Position numbers and translations under genes: made by a program
Notes under the pieces: generated by a model
Database searches by the model: none
Told to the model about the DNA's origin: nothing
Seen by the model: only the letters and a program-made list of their open reading frames with translations
Assembly: GCF_000966285.1 (NCBI RefSeq)
Contig: NZ_KQ031391.1
Location: 5,828,430-5,892,429 of the forward strand
DNA: 64,000 nucleotides
From: Pseudofrankia sp. DC12
GTDB lineage: Bacteria > Actinomycetota > Actinomycetes > Frankiales > Frankiaceae
Direction of reading: 5' to 3'
In this document: positions 23,097 through 31,937 of the stretch, piece after piece
Layout: the number at the start of each line of letters is the position of its first letter
Position numbering within the stretch: position 1 is the stretch's first letter

Positions 23097-25682
23097 TCAA
23101 GACACCCGGATCAGCATCGTCACCGGGAAGTCACGCAGCAGGCGCAGCACGTAGGCCGTGCCGCCGTCATGACGGCGGCCGGTGAGGACGTCGAGCCAAC
23201 GGCCGTCGGGCAGCGTCAGCGTCGTGTCGCGCCAGCCGCCGCCGCGGCGCAGCCCGAGGACGAGGCGCGGCACGACCGTCACCACCGACTCGGCCCGGGT
23301 GAACGCGACCAGGTGCTCGGCGGCCGAGCCGGACGCCCACAGCGGCCGGTAGGAGGCGCCGGGGCCGAACCACTCCGGGTGCTCCCGGCGGACCCGCAGC
23401 GCTCGGGACACTACCAGCAGCTTCGCCGCGCCCGTGTCGTCCAGCGCCGGCGGACGGCGGGGGATCGGGTCGGTGCCGAGCTCGCCGAGCAGCTTGGTGC
23501 GCTCACCGAAGTTCACCGGCCGGCGGTTGTCCGGGTCGGCCAGCGAGTGGTCCCAGAGCTCCTGGCCCTGGTAGACGTCGGGGATGCCCGGGGCGGTCAG
23601 CTGCACCAGCCGGGCTGCCAGCGAGTTCTGCCGGCCGAGCTCGACGATCGTGGAGACGTAGTTCTCCAGTGCGCCGACGAAGTCGGGATCCTCGAGGGCC
23701 GCGTCGATGTAGGTCGTGAGCGCGTTCTCGTAGGCGGAGTCCTGATCCGTCCAGGACGTGTGGATCTTCGCCTCGCGGACCGCCTTGATCATGTACTGGC
23801 GGGCCCGGTCGGCCGAGATCGGCCAGGCACCGGCGAGCGTCTGGACCAGGTGGTAGACGGTGACCGGGTCGGGCCAGCCCCGCTCGGCGTCGGTGTGCCG
23901 GTAGCCGAGCCGGCCGAGCTGGCGGACCACGTCGGCCCAGCCGCGCGGGTCCTCCGAGAGGACCGCGAGGCGTGCCCGGACGTCCTCCGAGCGCTTCGTG
24001 TCGTGGGTGGACAGCGTGGTCATCGTCAGCGGCCAGGTGCGGGCCGTCGTCACGTTGGCCTCGTGGAACTCGTGCACGGCGCTGCGCGGGTGGCCGGGCG
24101 GGAAGGCCGGGTACGCGCCCGGGTCGCCGCCGACCTCGTTGAGCGCGAGCAGCTGGCCGAACCGGTAGAACGCGGTGTCCTCGACGCCCTTGGCCATCAC
24201 CGGGCCGGTGGTCTGCTGGAAGCGGGTGACGAACTCCGCCGGGCCGCCCAGCGCCAGGTCCTCGATCAGGTCGATCTCGGTGGAGCGCCGGGGCAGCCGG
24301 CGGCGGGCGACCTCGCAGGCGCGCACGGCGTGCGAGCGGGCCTCCAGCGACGGGGTGCCGTCCGGGCGGACGTAGGCGCGGTAGACGCCGAAGCCGGCGA
24401 GCACCTCGCGCAGCGCCTCGCGCAGGCCGGTCCTGGTCAGGTCGGCGCGCTCCCGGCGCGCCTCGGTGAGCGCCAGCGTGGTGAGCCGGTCCAGCTCGGG
24501 GCGCAGCACGTTGTCCAGGACGTCCAGTTTGGCCAGGTGCGCGGTGTGGGCCCAGTCGGGGGCCTCGCCGGAGACCTCGGCGTAGAGCGCGGCCAGCGGG
24601 CGGGCCGCGACCGGGTCGAGGAACAGCCGGGTGACCCGGTTCAGCGACTCGTACCCGGTGGTGCCGTCGCAGGCCCACGCCTCGGGCAGCGCCTCGTCGC
24701 CCTCCAGCACCTTCTCGACCACGGTCCACACGCCGCCGGTGGCGTCGGACAGGCGGCGCAGGTACTCCTCCGGGTCGGCCAGGCCGTCCGGGTGGTCGAT
24801 GCGCAGGCCCTCGACGGTGCCGCCGCGGACCAGGTCGATGAGCAGCCGGTGGGTCGCGGCGAAGACGTCCGGGTCCTCCTGGCACAGCGCCGGGAGGGTG
24901 GTGATGTCGAAGAACCGGCGGTAGTTCAGCTCGGTGCCGGCGGTGCGCCACCAGCACAGCCGGTAGTACTGGGCGTCGAGGGTGCCGGCGAGGTCGTCCG
25001 GGTCGGCGGTGCCGGGGGCCACCGGGAGCACGTGGTCGTAGTACGTGATCACCCAGTCGTCGGCCTCGGCCGGGCCGCGGAGCGGGTCGTGGCCCAGGTT
25101 GTCGAAGGCGCCGAGTGGGTCGGTGCCGTCGGCGTCCGCCGACTTGACCAGCTGGATCTCGTCCGCCTCCAGGCAGTCGTGCAGCGGGTTGCCGAGCAGC
25201 GGCATCAGGACCTTGCCCGGGTTGTCCGGGGCGGCCCAGTCGATGTCGAACCAGTGGGCGTACGGCGAGTCCGGGCCCTCGCGCAGCACCGACCACCAGA
25301 CCGGGTTGGCGGTCTGCGGCGTCGGGATCGCCATGTGGTTGGGCACCACGTCGACGACCAGGCCGAGGCCGGCCCGCCGGCAGGCGGCGGTCAGCCGGCG
25401 CAGCCCGCCGGCGCCGCCCAGCTCGGGGCTGATCCGGCCGTGCTCGACGACGTCGTACCCGTGGGTCGAACCGGGCGCGGCCTCCAGCACCGGGGACAGA
25501 TACAGGTGGGAGACGCCGAGTGCCGCGAGATAGGGGACGATCACCGCTGCGTCGGTGAAGTTGAACTCGAGGTGCAGTTGCAGCCGGTAGGCCGAGGTCG
25601 GCACGACCCGGGTGCGCTCGTCCTGGATCGGGCCGTCGTTCATCGGCATGTTCCTACTCGGCGGATCGGTCGGCGGGCTCAC
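23097..25682 (-). CDS. treY: Maltooligosyl trehalose synthase
   Basis: TreY rearranges the reducing-end alpha-1,4 bond of maltodextrins to alpha-1,1, producing maltooligosyl-trehalose. The 861-residue sequence begins with the typical TSAYRLQLHLEFNFTDA and has HLYLSPVLEAAPGSTHGYDV. Asp296 in GLRIDHPDGLADP is the nucleophile and Glu323 in VVEKVLEGDE the general acid; THDTKRSEDVRARL supplies the third acid. Its GTG start overlaps the glgX stop by four bases (GTGA), so the two are coupled. An internal ATG 11 codons on (25649) is a possible alternative start, preceded by AGGA. Confidence 0.95.
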   Translation of the reverse strand: MSPPTDPPSRNMPMNDGPIQDERTRVVPTSAYRLQLHLEFNFTDAAVIVPYLAALGVSHLYLSPVLEAAPGSTHGYDVVEHGRISPELGGAGGLRRLTAACRRAGLGLVVDVVPNHMAIPTPQTANPVWWSVLREGPDSPYAHWFDIDWAAPDNPGKVLMPLLGNPLHDCLEADEIQLVKSADADGTDPLGAFDNLGHDPLRGPAEADDWVITYYDHVLPVAPGTADPDDLAGTLDAQYYRLCWWRTAGTELNYRRFFDITTLPALCQEDPDVFAATHRLLIDLVRGGTVEGLRIDHPDGLADPEEYLRRLSDATGGVWTVVEKVLEGDEALPEAWACDGTTGYESLNRVTRLFLDPVAARPLAALYAEVSGEAPDWAHTAHLAKLDVLDNVLRPELDRLTTLALTEARRERADLTRTGLREALREVLAGFGVYRAYVRPDGTPSLEARSHAVRACEVARRRLPRRSTEIDLIEDLALGGPAEFVTRFQQTTGPVMAKGVEDTAFYRFGQLLALNEVGGDPGAYPAFPPGHPRSAVHEFHEANVTTARTWPLTMTTLSTHDTKRSEDVRARLAVLSEDPRGWADVVRQLGRLGYRHTDAERGWPDPVTVYHLVQTLAGAWPISADRARQYMIKAVREAKIHTSWTDQDSAYENALTTYIDAALEDPDFVGALENYVSTIVELGRQNSLAARLVQLTAPGIPDVYQGQELWDHSLADPDNRRPVNFGERTKLLGELGTDPIPRRPPALDDTGAAKLLVVSRALRVRREHPEWFGPGASYRPLWASGSAAEHLVAFTRAESVVTVVPRLVLGLRRGGGWRDTTLTLPDGRWLDVLTGRRHDGGTAYVLRLLRDFPVTMLIRVS

Positions 25683-27862
25683 GAGACACGGCGCAGCACA
25701 ACCGTCGAGCGGGCGTCGAGCTGGACCGGGGCGCCGGCCTTGAGCTGCCCGGCCGTCGCCCGCGCGGCGGCGTCGCCGTCCTGGGCCGTCGTCGACCCAC
25801 GCGAGTCGACGACGGTCTCCCAGCTGTCGCCGAACTCGGCCGGCGGTACCTGGAAGACGACGGTCTCGCTGTGCGCGTTGAAGAACATCAGGAACGAGTC
25901 GTCGACGACCGCCTCGCCACGGGCGTCGGGGTCGGGGATGCCGGCGCCGTTGAGGAACACGGCGAGCATGCGGGCCGTCCCGGACTCCCAGTCCTGGTCG
26001 GACATCTCGGTGCCGTCCGGGCGCAGCCAGACGATGTCCTTCAGTGCGGTGCCGTCGCCGGCGTCCCCGGTGCCCCGGATGGGCGCGCCGTGGAAGAAAC
26101 GGCGGCGGCGGAACACCGGGTGCTCGCGGCGCAGCCGGGAGACCTCCTCGGTGAAACGGACCAGACCGGCGTGCTCGGAAAGGTCTGACCAGTCCAGCCA
26201 GGACGTCTCGTTGTCCTGGCAGTACGCATTGTTGTTGCCGTCCTGGGTGCGTGCCATCTCGTCACCGGCGACGAGCATGGGCACCCCCTGGGACAGGAAC
26301 AGCGTCGTGAGCAGGTTACGGCTCTGGGCGGCACGCAGGGCGCGTACGCCGGGATCTTCGGTGGGCCCTTCGACGCCGCAGTTCCACGAACGGTTGTCGT
26401 CCGAGCCGTCCCGGTTCTCCTCACCGTTCGCGTCGTTGTGCTTGCCGTTGTATGAAACCAGGTCGGCCAGCGTGAAGCCGTCATGCGCGGTCACGAAGTT
26501 GATCGAGGCGGACGGCCGGCGGCCGGTGAACTGGTAGAGGTCGCTGGAGCCGGTCAGGCGGGAGGCGAACTCGGCGATCCCGTGGTCCTGGCCGCGCCAG
26601 AAGTCCCGGACCGTGTCGCGGTACTTGCCGTTCCACTCGGTCCACAGCGGCGGGAAGTTGCCGACCTGGTAGCCGCCCTCGCCGACGTCCCAGGGCTCGG
26701 CGATGAGCTTGACCTGGGAGACGACCGGGTCCTGCTGGACGAGGTCGAAGAAGCTCGACAGCCGGTCGACGTCATAGAACTCACGGGCGAGCGTGGCGGC
26801 GAGGTCGAACCGGAAGCCGTCGACGTGCATCTCGAGCACCCAGTACCGCAGCGAGTCCATGATCAGCTGCAGCACGTGCGGGTGGCGGACGTGCAACGTG
26901 TTACCGGTGCCGGTGTAGTCCATGTAGTACTGGTTGTCGTCCTCCACCAACCGGTAGTAGGCCGCGTTGTCGATGCCGCGGAAGCACAGCATCGGGCCCA
27001 TGTGGTTGCCCTCGGCGGTGTGGTTGTAGACGACGTCGAGGATCACCTCGATCCCGGCGTTGTGCAGGTCCTTCACCATGCCCTTGAACTCCTGCACCTG
27101 CATGCCGAGACCGCCGGCCGAGGAGTAGGCGTTGTGCGGGGCGAGGAACGCGATCGAGTTGTAGCCCCAGTAGTTGCGCAGCCCACGGCGGACCAGGTGC
27201 TCGTCGTGCACGAACTGGTGAACGGGCATCAGCTCGACGGCGGTGACGCCCAGCTTCTGGTAGTGCTCGATCATGAGCGGGTGCGCGACGCCGGCGTAGG
27301 TGCCGCGGTACTCGGCCGGCAGGCCAGGATGGCGCATCGTCAGGCCGCGGACGTGCGCCTCGTAGATGACCGTCTCGTCGTACGGCGTGCGCGGCGGCCG
27401 GTCGCCGTTCCAGTCGAAGAACGGGCTGATCACCACGGACTTCATCATGTGCGGCGCCGAGTCGACGGTGTTCAGGCTGTCGGGCTCGCCGAACGTGTAG
27501 CCGAAGCAGGCCTGGTCCCAGTCGATCTCGCCGTCGACCGCCTTGGCGTACGGGTCGAGCAGCAGCTTGTGCGGGTTGCACCGCAGGCCACGGCCGGGGT
27601 CGTGCGGGCCGTGCACCCGGTACCCGTAGCGCTGGCCCGGCCCGACGCCGGGCAGGTAGCAGTGCCAGACGAAGGCGTCCTTCTCGTGCAGCTCGACCCG
27701 CCGCTCGACGTCGACCGGGTCACCGTCGCCCGCGTGGAGGTTGGCATCGAACAGGCACAGCTCGACCCTGCCGGCCACCTCCGAGAAGATCGCGAAATTG
27801 GTGCCGGACCCGTCATAGGTGGCGCCGAGGGGATAAGGGTGGCCGGGCCAGACCTGTGCCAT
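25679..27862 (-). CDS. glgX: Glycogen debranching enzyme
   Basis: GlgX hydrolyses alpha-1,6 branches of glycogen limit dextrins and releases linear maltodextrins for TreY. In this 727-residue GH13 enzyme an N-terminal CBM48-like domain (PYPLGATYDGSGTNFAIFS, residues 10-28) leads into the barrel. DVVYNHTAEGN is at 276-286. The nucleophile is Asp353 (GFRFDLA), the general acid Glu389 (IAEPWD), and the third Asp is D461 (TAHDGFTL). The ATG at 27862 gives the usual MAQVWPGHPYPLGAT start; an upstream in-frame extension lacks support. It is the first gene of the trehalose operon and diverges from the DUF3145 gene. Confidence 0.95.
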   Translation of the reverse strand: MAQVWPGHPYPLGATYDGSGTNFAIFSEVAGRVELCLFDANLHAGDGDPVDVERRVELHEKDAFVWHCYLPGVGPGQRYGYRVHGPHDPGRGLRCNPHKLLLDPYAKAVDGEIDWDQACFGYTFGEPDSLNTVDSAPHMMKSVVISPFFDWNGDRPPRTPYDETVIYEAHVRGLTMRHPGLPAEYRGTYAGVAHPLMIEHYQKLGVTAVELMPVHQFVHDEHLVRRGLRNYWGYNSIAFLAPHNAYSSAGGLGMQVQEFKGMVKDLHNAGIEVILDVVYNHTAEGNHMGPMLCFRGIDNAAYYRLVEDDNQYYMDYTGTGNTLHVRHPHVLQLIMDSLRYWVLEMHVDGFRFDLAATLAREFYDVDRLSSFFDLVQQDPVVSQVKLIAEPWDVGEGGYQVGNFPPLWTEWNGKYRDTVRDFWRGQDHGIAEFASRLTGSSDLYQFTGRRPSASINFVTAHDGFTLADLVSYNGKHNDANGEENRDGSDDNRSWNCGVEGPTEDPGVRALRAAQSRNLLTTLFLSQGVPMLVAGDEMARTQDGNNNAYCQDNETSWLDWSDLSEHAGLVRFTEEVSRLRREHPVFRRRRFFHGAPIRGTGDAGDGTALKDIVWLRPDGTEMSDQDWESGTARMLAVFLNGAGIPDPDARGEAVVDDSFLMFFNAHSETVVFQVPPAEFGDSWETVVDSRGSTTAQDGDAAARATAGQLKAGAPVQLDARSTVVLRRVS

Positions 27863-28208
27863 AGCAGCGAAGCCTACGGAAGAGCTGTTTCCAGTCGCGG
27901 CCGACTCGGCGGCGCGCCCCGGCGGATCTGGTCCGCGGATGACCAGGTCGGGCCCGGACAAACCCGCTCAGCGGGGGCGACTCCCAAGGTTCCGGCGGCT
28001 GCGGGGAGACACCGTCCGTTCATCGTCAGGTGACGTGTGCTACATCCGTGCTGGACGGCGGCGTCGTTTAGCGCTGAGATAGCTCGTTTGGGTGGTGCCT
28101 GGGGGTGGTCCCGCCGGCCCGGTCGTGACACGATCCAGGTGTACCCGGCATAGATCCGACGGCGGCGAGCCGCAAGGGGAAGGCGTTCTCGTCGACGGAG
28201 GGTTCCCC
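27863..28208. other. Divergent promoter region between glgX and the DUF3145 gene
   Basis: 346 bases without a recognisable gene. Promoters for both flanking genes should lie here, but I see no unambiguous -35/-10 pair or palindrome. Confidence 0.4.
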
Positions 28209-28745
28209 GTGGTCATGTCGTCAGCCCATGGGCTGTCATCCGGCTCGGCGTCGAACCTGGTGCCGGGCATGTTGTCGGTGCTCGCGTGCCCGCCCGCGCT
28301 GTGCCCGCACCTGGAGTTCGCGGTGTCCGGCGCGCTCTCGGCGACGGTGTCACTGACCTGGTCGCAGCAGCCGGCCCGGCCCGGCTCGTTGTATGCCGGG
28401 CTGGAATGGCGCGGTTCTCCCGCCACGGCCGGACGCCTGGCGACCCGGCTGCGCCGGCTCGGCCACGTCACCTTCGAGGTGGTCGAGGGCCCGTCGCCCG
28501 GCTGCGACGCCGAGCGCTACTCGTACACACCCGAACTCGGCCTGCACCGGGCCGGCATCGCGGCCAACGGTGACGTCGTCATCGGCGAGGCAGCCCTGCG
28601 GGCACTGCTGGAGCGCGGCGAGGGCCGGGACACTCTCTCTCGCGGCCTGCACCGCCTGCTCGGCACGGACTGGGACGACGCGCTCGAGCCGCTGCGCCGC
28701 GGCTCGCACGGCGCGCCGGTCACCTGGCTGCGCCGCACCGGTTGA
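28209..28745 (+). CDS. DUF3145 family protein
   Basis: A 178-residue protein of an actinobacteria-restricted family. Recognisable family segments are ACPPALCPHLEFAVSGAL near the N-terminus, GLEWRGSPATAGRLATRLR, HVTFEVVEGPSPGCDAERYSYTPELG split over residues about 85-115, and LGTDWDDALEPLRRG at the end. The function is unknown; it appears cytosolic, with no signal peptide. GTG at 28209 is chosen because GGAGGG lies 6 nt upstream. ATG at 28215 is an alternative with longer spacing, and the open frame extending to 28092 lacks support. It is a single-gene unit ended by a large hairpin immediately after the stop. Confidence 0.85.
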   Translation: MVMSSAHGLSSGSASNLVPGMLSVLACPPALCPHLEFAVSGALSATVSLTWSQQPARPGSLYAGLEWRGSPATAGRLATRLRRLGHVTFEVVEGPSPGCDAERYSYTPELGLHRAGIAANGDVVIGEAALRALLERGEGRDTLSRGLHRLLGTDWDDALEPLRRGSHGAPVTWLRRTG

Positions 28746-28827
28746 GGCGGATCGGCCAGGGACGGCGCTTCGCGCCTCTGGCCGATCCGCCGTCGGGCGC
28801 TGAGCGCCCTCCCAGCCTCTGGCTGGG
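28746..28827 (+). terminator. Cluster of three hairpins ending the DUF3145 transcript
   Basis: First, a perfect 14-bp stem (28746-28759 with 28778-28791), directly after the stop codon, containing an inner GGCGC-TTC-GCGCC stem. Second, GGGCGC-TGA-GCGCCC (28795-28809). Third, CCCAGCC-TCT-GGCTGGG (28811-28827). There is no T-run, as is common in high-GC actinomycetes. Confidence 0.75.
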
Positions 28828-29704
28828 CGGATGTCGACGACGTGGGCTCGTGCCTCTTGCCCTCGGCATCTCGGGTCCAGTCCCAGCGATGACTGACCGA
28901 TCGGGGCGCCGGGCTTGGGCGCCGGTCGAGCGGTTCGAGACCGCTGGCGCCTGTCGGATTGATGCCGACGGCGTGGGCTGGCGTCTGGTCCCGTCGGCAT
29001 CTCGGGTTCCGCGCGAGCGGTGACTGACCGATCATGGCCGAGAGCACGGATGTCGGTTGGGCGTTACGTGACTGCTGGTGGCTGGCCGGGCCGTGTGGCG
29101 GCCCCGGCACGGTGTGTCCTGGTGGTGTCTCGTCGGCAGGTCTCGCGAGGGCGGGGCGCTGGCGTAGTACTCTCCCCCGGATCTTGCACGACGGCGTGCG
29201 GAACCGAGCTGGCCGTCGAAACCACACACAGTGAGCGGTCGGCGTCCCAGTGGTGACCCGCGCGCGTACGTGATCGCCACAGCTGTGCGGAATGCGGAGA
29301 TGTCAGTTCTGCTTTGTCTTGTGTGCTCGTTTGCGCGGCGATCACCGCTGGCGGCCCGGTTCGGGCCCCGGCGGAGCCCGCCGGACAGCGCCCGCGGATC
29401 GGCAGCCATTTCTCGCCCGGTGGGTATCTGAAGGGAGGAACTGGGCAGAACGGCACCTGGGACAGCCCGTCCCGCCCACGACGCTCTGGCACTCCTGAGC
29501 CATCTGCCCCGATTGTTCGGGGTGAGCTGGACACACTGCGCAGCCACCCGATCCGTTCGTGTGGCGAACGCCACAGGGGAGTACCGGGGCTGAGGTGGGC
29601 ACATAGGCCGGCAGTCGTGCGTTGAGGGTTGGGCACGAGGAGCGCGACCTACGCAATCGGCTTCGCCGATTCCGGAGGAACCCCGACCATCTGGGAGAAA
29701 AGAA
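28828..29704 (+). other. Intergenic region before the DUF4193 gene, with a diverged tandem repeat
   Basis: About 880 bases. Overlapping open frames on both strands lack ribosome binding sites or domains. The left part contains a two-copy repeat with a 131-bp period (28831 and 28962). The stretch 29500-29704 probably carries the promoter and leader for the DUF4193 gene. Confidence 0.5.
28831..29033 (+). repeat. Two diverged direct repeats, period 131 bp
   Basis: Copy 1 is about 28831-28902 and copy 2 about 28962-29033. Shared blocks include ATGTCGACGACGTGGGCT / ATGCCGACGGCGTGGGCT, TCGGCATCTCGGGT and the identical TGACTGACCGATC. Confidence 0.75.
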
Positions 29705-29998
29705 GTGGCCACCGACTACGACACCCCCCGTACCGCAGATCTCGAGGACGCTCCTGAGCAGAGCCTGGAGGCCCTCAAGGCGCGGCGGGCGGATGCGGCG
29801 GCCGACCTCGGTGATGAAGTCGACCCGTTCGAGACCGAGCTCGACCTGCCCGGAGCTGACCTGTCCGGCGAGGAACTGAACCTGCGGGTGTTGCCGCGCC
29901 AGGCCGACGAGTTCACCTGCACCAGCTGCTACCTGGTTCACCACCGCAGCCAGCTGGTCGACGAGCGTCGGATGATCTGCCGCGACTGCGCCGCCTGA
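29705..29998 (+). CDS. DUF4193 family zinc-ribbon protein
   Basis: 97 residues. The acidic N-terminal half (DLEDAPEQSLEALKARR, VDPFETELDLPGADLSGEEL) is followed by a zinc-ribbon, with C-T-S-C near residue 72 and C-R-D-C at the end. This matches the short, highly conserved actinobacterial DUF4193 proteins. The function is unknown, although the architecture suggests a small nucleic-acid- or protein-binding factor. The GTG start is preceded by GGGAGAAAAGAA. The transcript probably ends at the T-tailed hairpin at 30209-30255. Confidence 0.85.
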   Translation: MATDYDTPRTADLEDAPEQSLEALKARRADAAADLGDEVDPFETELDLPGADLSGEELNLRVLPRQADEFTCTSCYLVHHRSQLVDERRMICRDCAA

Positions 29999-30208
29999 CA
30001 AGCCTGTTCGCCACCGATCGGCCGGACGACGTCCGGTCCGCCTGGTCCGGCCCAGCGATGGGACGGGCAGGCAGGTCGGCGGTGATCCTGGCGATTGCGT
30101 CCCTGTCGACCCTCTTGACCGTGCCTGTCGGGCTAAGGACACGGTGTCGAGGGTGACAGGGGGCAGCTGATCCCGGGTCCGCGGCGCCGCTGCCGCGAGC
30201 CCCCGACA

Positions 30209-30255
30209 GCCCACCTTCATCGCCGCCCACGGGCGGCGAGACAGGTGGGCTTTTT
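30209..30255 (+). terminator. Intrinsic terminator with T-run
   Basis: GCCCACCT (30209-30216) pairs with AGGTGGGC (30243-30250) and is followed by TTTTT. Inside is a nested CGCCGCCC/GGGCGGCG stem. It terminates plus-strand transcription from the DUF4193 gene and lies just beyond the convergent nicotinamidase stop. Confidence 0.88.
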
Positions 30256-30265
30256 GCCGTCGTCG

Positions 30266-30889
30266 TCAGCCCGCCGGCGGGCCCGGCTCGACCAGGACGC
30301 CGGCGGCGCGCAGCTCGGCCACCGCGGCGGCATCGTCACCCGGCCGGAGGTTCACGAACCGGGTCAGTGCCAGCGGGACGACGACGTCAAGGCCGAGGCG
30401 CCGGCCGTCCAGCGCTGTCTCCTTGACGCAGTAGTCACCCGCGAGGCCGATCACGACCACCGTGCGGACCTCCGCCGCCGCCAGCCGGTCGCCGAGGACG
30501 GTCGAGCTGCGCAGGCCCGACCGCGGGTCCCGGGTCGAGAACCCCGAGTACCCGTCGGCTCCGTCCACGCCCTTGCGGATCACCTCGCCGGTCACCCTGG
30601 CGTCAGGGTGGAAGTCGGCCCCGGGTGTCCCCGCGACGCAGTGCGGCGGCCAGATCCCGCCGGCGGTGACGAAATGCGGCGTGACCTCGGGATGCCAGTC
30701 CTGCGTCCAGAACACCGGCGAACCGGCGCCGACGGCGACCGCGGCCTGCGCGTTCACCGCGTCGACGATCTCCTCGCCGCCACGCACGTAGAGGCTGCCG
30801 CCGGGCGTCGCGAAGTCGTTCTGCAGGTCGATCACGAGCAGTGCCACCCCAGGCCCGTAGCCGGCCTCCACCGGTTGGGCTGTCGCCAT
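30266..30889 (-). CDS. pncA: Nicotinamidase / isochorismatase-family hydrolase
   Basis: 207 residues with the complete nicotinamidase active site: Asp21 in LVIDLQNDF, Lys106 in VIRKGVD and Cys154 in GDYCVKET form the catalytic triad, and Asp64, His66 and His72 in WTQDWHPEVTPHF bind the metal. It converts nicotinamide to nicotinate for NAD salvage, and homologues activate pyrazinamide. GAGGTC lies 8 nt before the ATG at 30889; an upstream in-frame extension is not needed. It is monocistronic, convergent with the DUF4193 gene and divergent from the DUF3097 gene. Confidence 0.93.
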   Translation of the reverse strand: MATAQPVEAGYGPGVALLVIDLQNDFATPGGSLYVRGGEEIVDAVNAQAAVAVGAGSPVFWTQDWHPEVTPHFVTAGGIWPPHCVAGTPGADFHPDARVTGEVIRKGVDGADGYSGFSTRDPRSGLRSSTVLGDRLAAAEVRTVVVIGLAGDYCVKETALDGRRLGLDVVVPLALTRFVNLRPGDDAAAVAELRAAGVLVEPGPPAG

Positions 30890-31063
30890 CGGCGAGACCT
30901 CGCTTCCGGGTCGTGGGCCGGGCACCTGCGTGGCGGCGGGACTCCCGGTCCAGCCGGGTGGTTCCGCGCGGCCCGCCGTCCGGCGACGGGGCGGCCTGTC
31001 CGGGTCGGCACCCGGCGCGCGTGTCCGCCCGTGGCCGCGTCCCCGGCATTGATGACCGAATCT

Positions 31064-31069
31064 TAGGCT
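31064..31069 (+). promoter_or_regulatory. Putative -10 box of a leaderless promoter for the DUF3097 gene
   Basis: TAGGCT lies 7 nt before the ATG at 31077, and no Shine-Dalgarno sequence is visible. No clear -35 element was found. Confidence 0.38.
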
Positions 31070-31076
31070 GTCCTGT

Positions 31077-31886
31077 ATGCGCAGCCGCGACTATGGCCGG
31101 GATGTTCTGGCGCCGTCCGCGAAGAAGGCGCCCGCACCGGTTCCCACCGTCGAGGTCGAGCCGGACCTCGTCGTCGAGGACCCGGTGAGCGGCTTCTGCG
31201 GCGCCGTCGTCGGCGTCGACGCCGACGGCGTCACGCTGGAGGACCGGTTCGGCATGCGGCGGCTCTTCCCGCTGGAGGAGGGCGCGTTCCTGCTCGAGGG
31301 CAGCCGGGTGACGCTGGTCCGGCCGCGCCGGGGCAGGTTCGCCGGCCCGACGCGGACCGCGTCCGGCTCGGTCGCGGTGCCGCGAGCGCCGGCCAGGGTC
31401 GCCCGGGCCAGCCGCATCTACGTCGAGGGGCTGCACGACGCGGCCCTCGTCGAGCGGGTCTGGGGTGACGACCTGCGGGTCGAGGGAGTCGTCGTCGAGC
31501 CGCTGGACGGCGTCGACGAGCTGCCCGCCATCGTGGCCGGCTTCCGGCCGGGCCCGGGCCGGCGGCTCGGGGTGCTCGTCGACCATCTGGTCCCCGGCTC
31601 AAAGGAGAGCCGGATCGCGGCGTCCGTCACGGGCGAGCACGTGCTGGTCACGGGCCACCCGTACATCGACATCTGGCAGGCGGTGAAGCCGGCCGCGGTC
31701 GGCATCCGCGCCTGGCCCGAGGTGCCGCGCGGCCAGCCGTGGAAGGAAGGCGTGTGCCGCGCACTCGGAGTGCGGGAGCCCGTCGAGATGTGGCGCCGGG
31801 TCCTCGCCAGCGTGGACAGCTACAGCGACCTTGAGGTAGGCCTGCTGCGGGCCGTTGAGGAGCTCATCGACTTTGTTACCGGATGA
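31077..31886 (+). CDS. DUF3097 family protein
   Basis: A 269-residue actinobacterial protein of unknown function. Recognisable segments are the start MRSRDYGRDVLAPS, the beta-rich N-terminal part (GAVVGVDADGVTLEDRFGMRR), ASRIYVEGLHDAALVERVWGDDLR, LGVLVDHLVPGSKESRIA and HPYIDIWQAVKP. The central LVDHL and VEGLHDA elements recall Toprim-like folds that bind metal and nucleic acid, which is a speculative reading. The ATG start lies 7 nt after a TAGGCT box, suggesting a leaderless message. The amidase gene follows after 51 bp on the same strand. Confidence 0.85.
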   Translation: MRSRDYGRDVLAPSAKKAPAPVPTVEVEPDLVVEDPVSGFCGAVVGVDADGVTLEDRFGMRRLFPLEEGAFLLEGSRVTLVRPRRGRFAGPTRTASGSVAVPRAPARVARASRIYVEGLHDAALVERVWGDDLRVEGVVVEPLDGVDELPAIVAGFRPGPGRRLGVLVDHLVPGSKESRIAASVTGEHVLVTGHPYIDIWQAVKPAAVGIRAWPEVPRGQPWKEGVCRALGVREPVEMWRRVLASVDSYSDLEVGLLRAVEELIDFVTG

Positions 31887-31937
31887 GCGGGTGAGCGTGC
31901 CCATGCCCTGGCGTGCGCGCGAGCCGCGGAGCGACGG

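Noticed and set aside
23094-26537. An 1147-codon open frame on the plus strand across treY and glgX
   Set aside because: Antisense to two clear GH13 enzymes. It is composed of Arg/Gly/Val-rich sequence typical of frames opposite high-GC genes.
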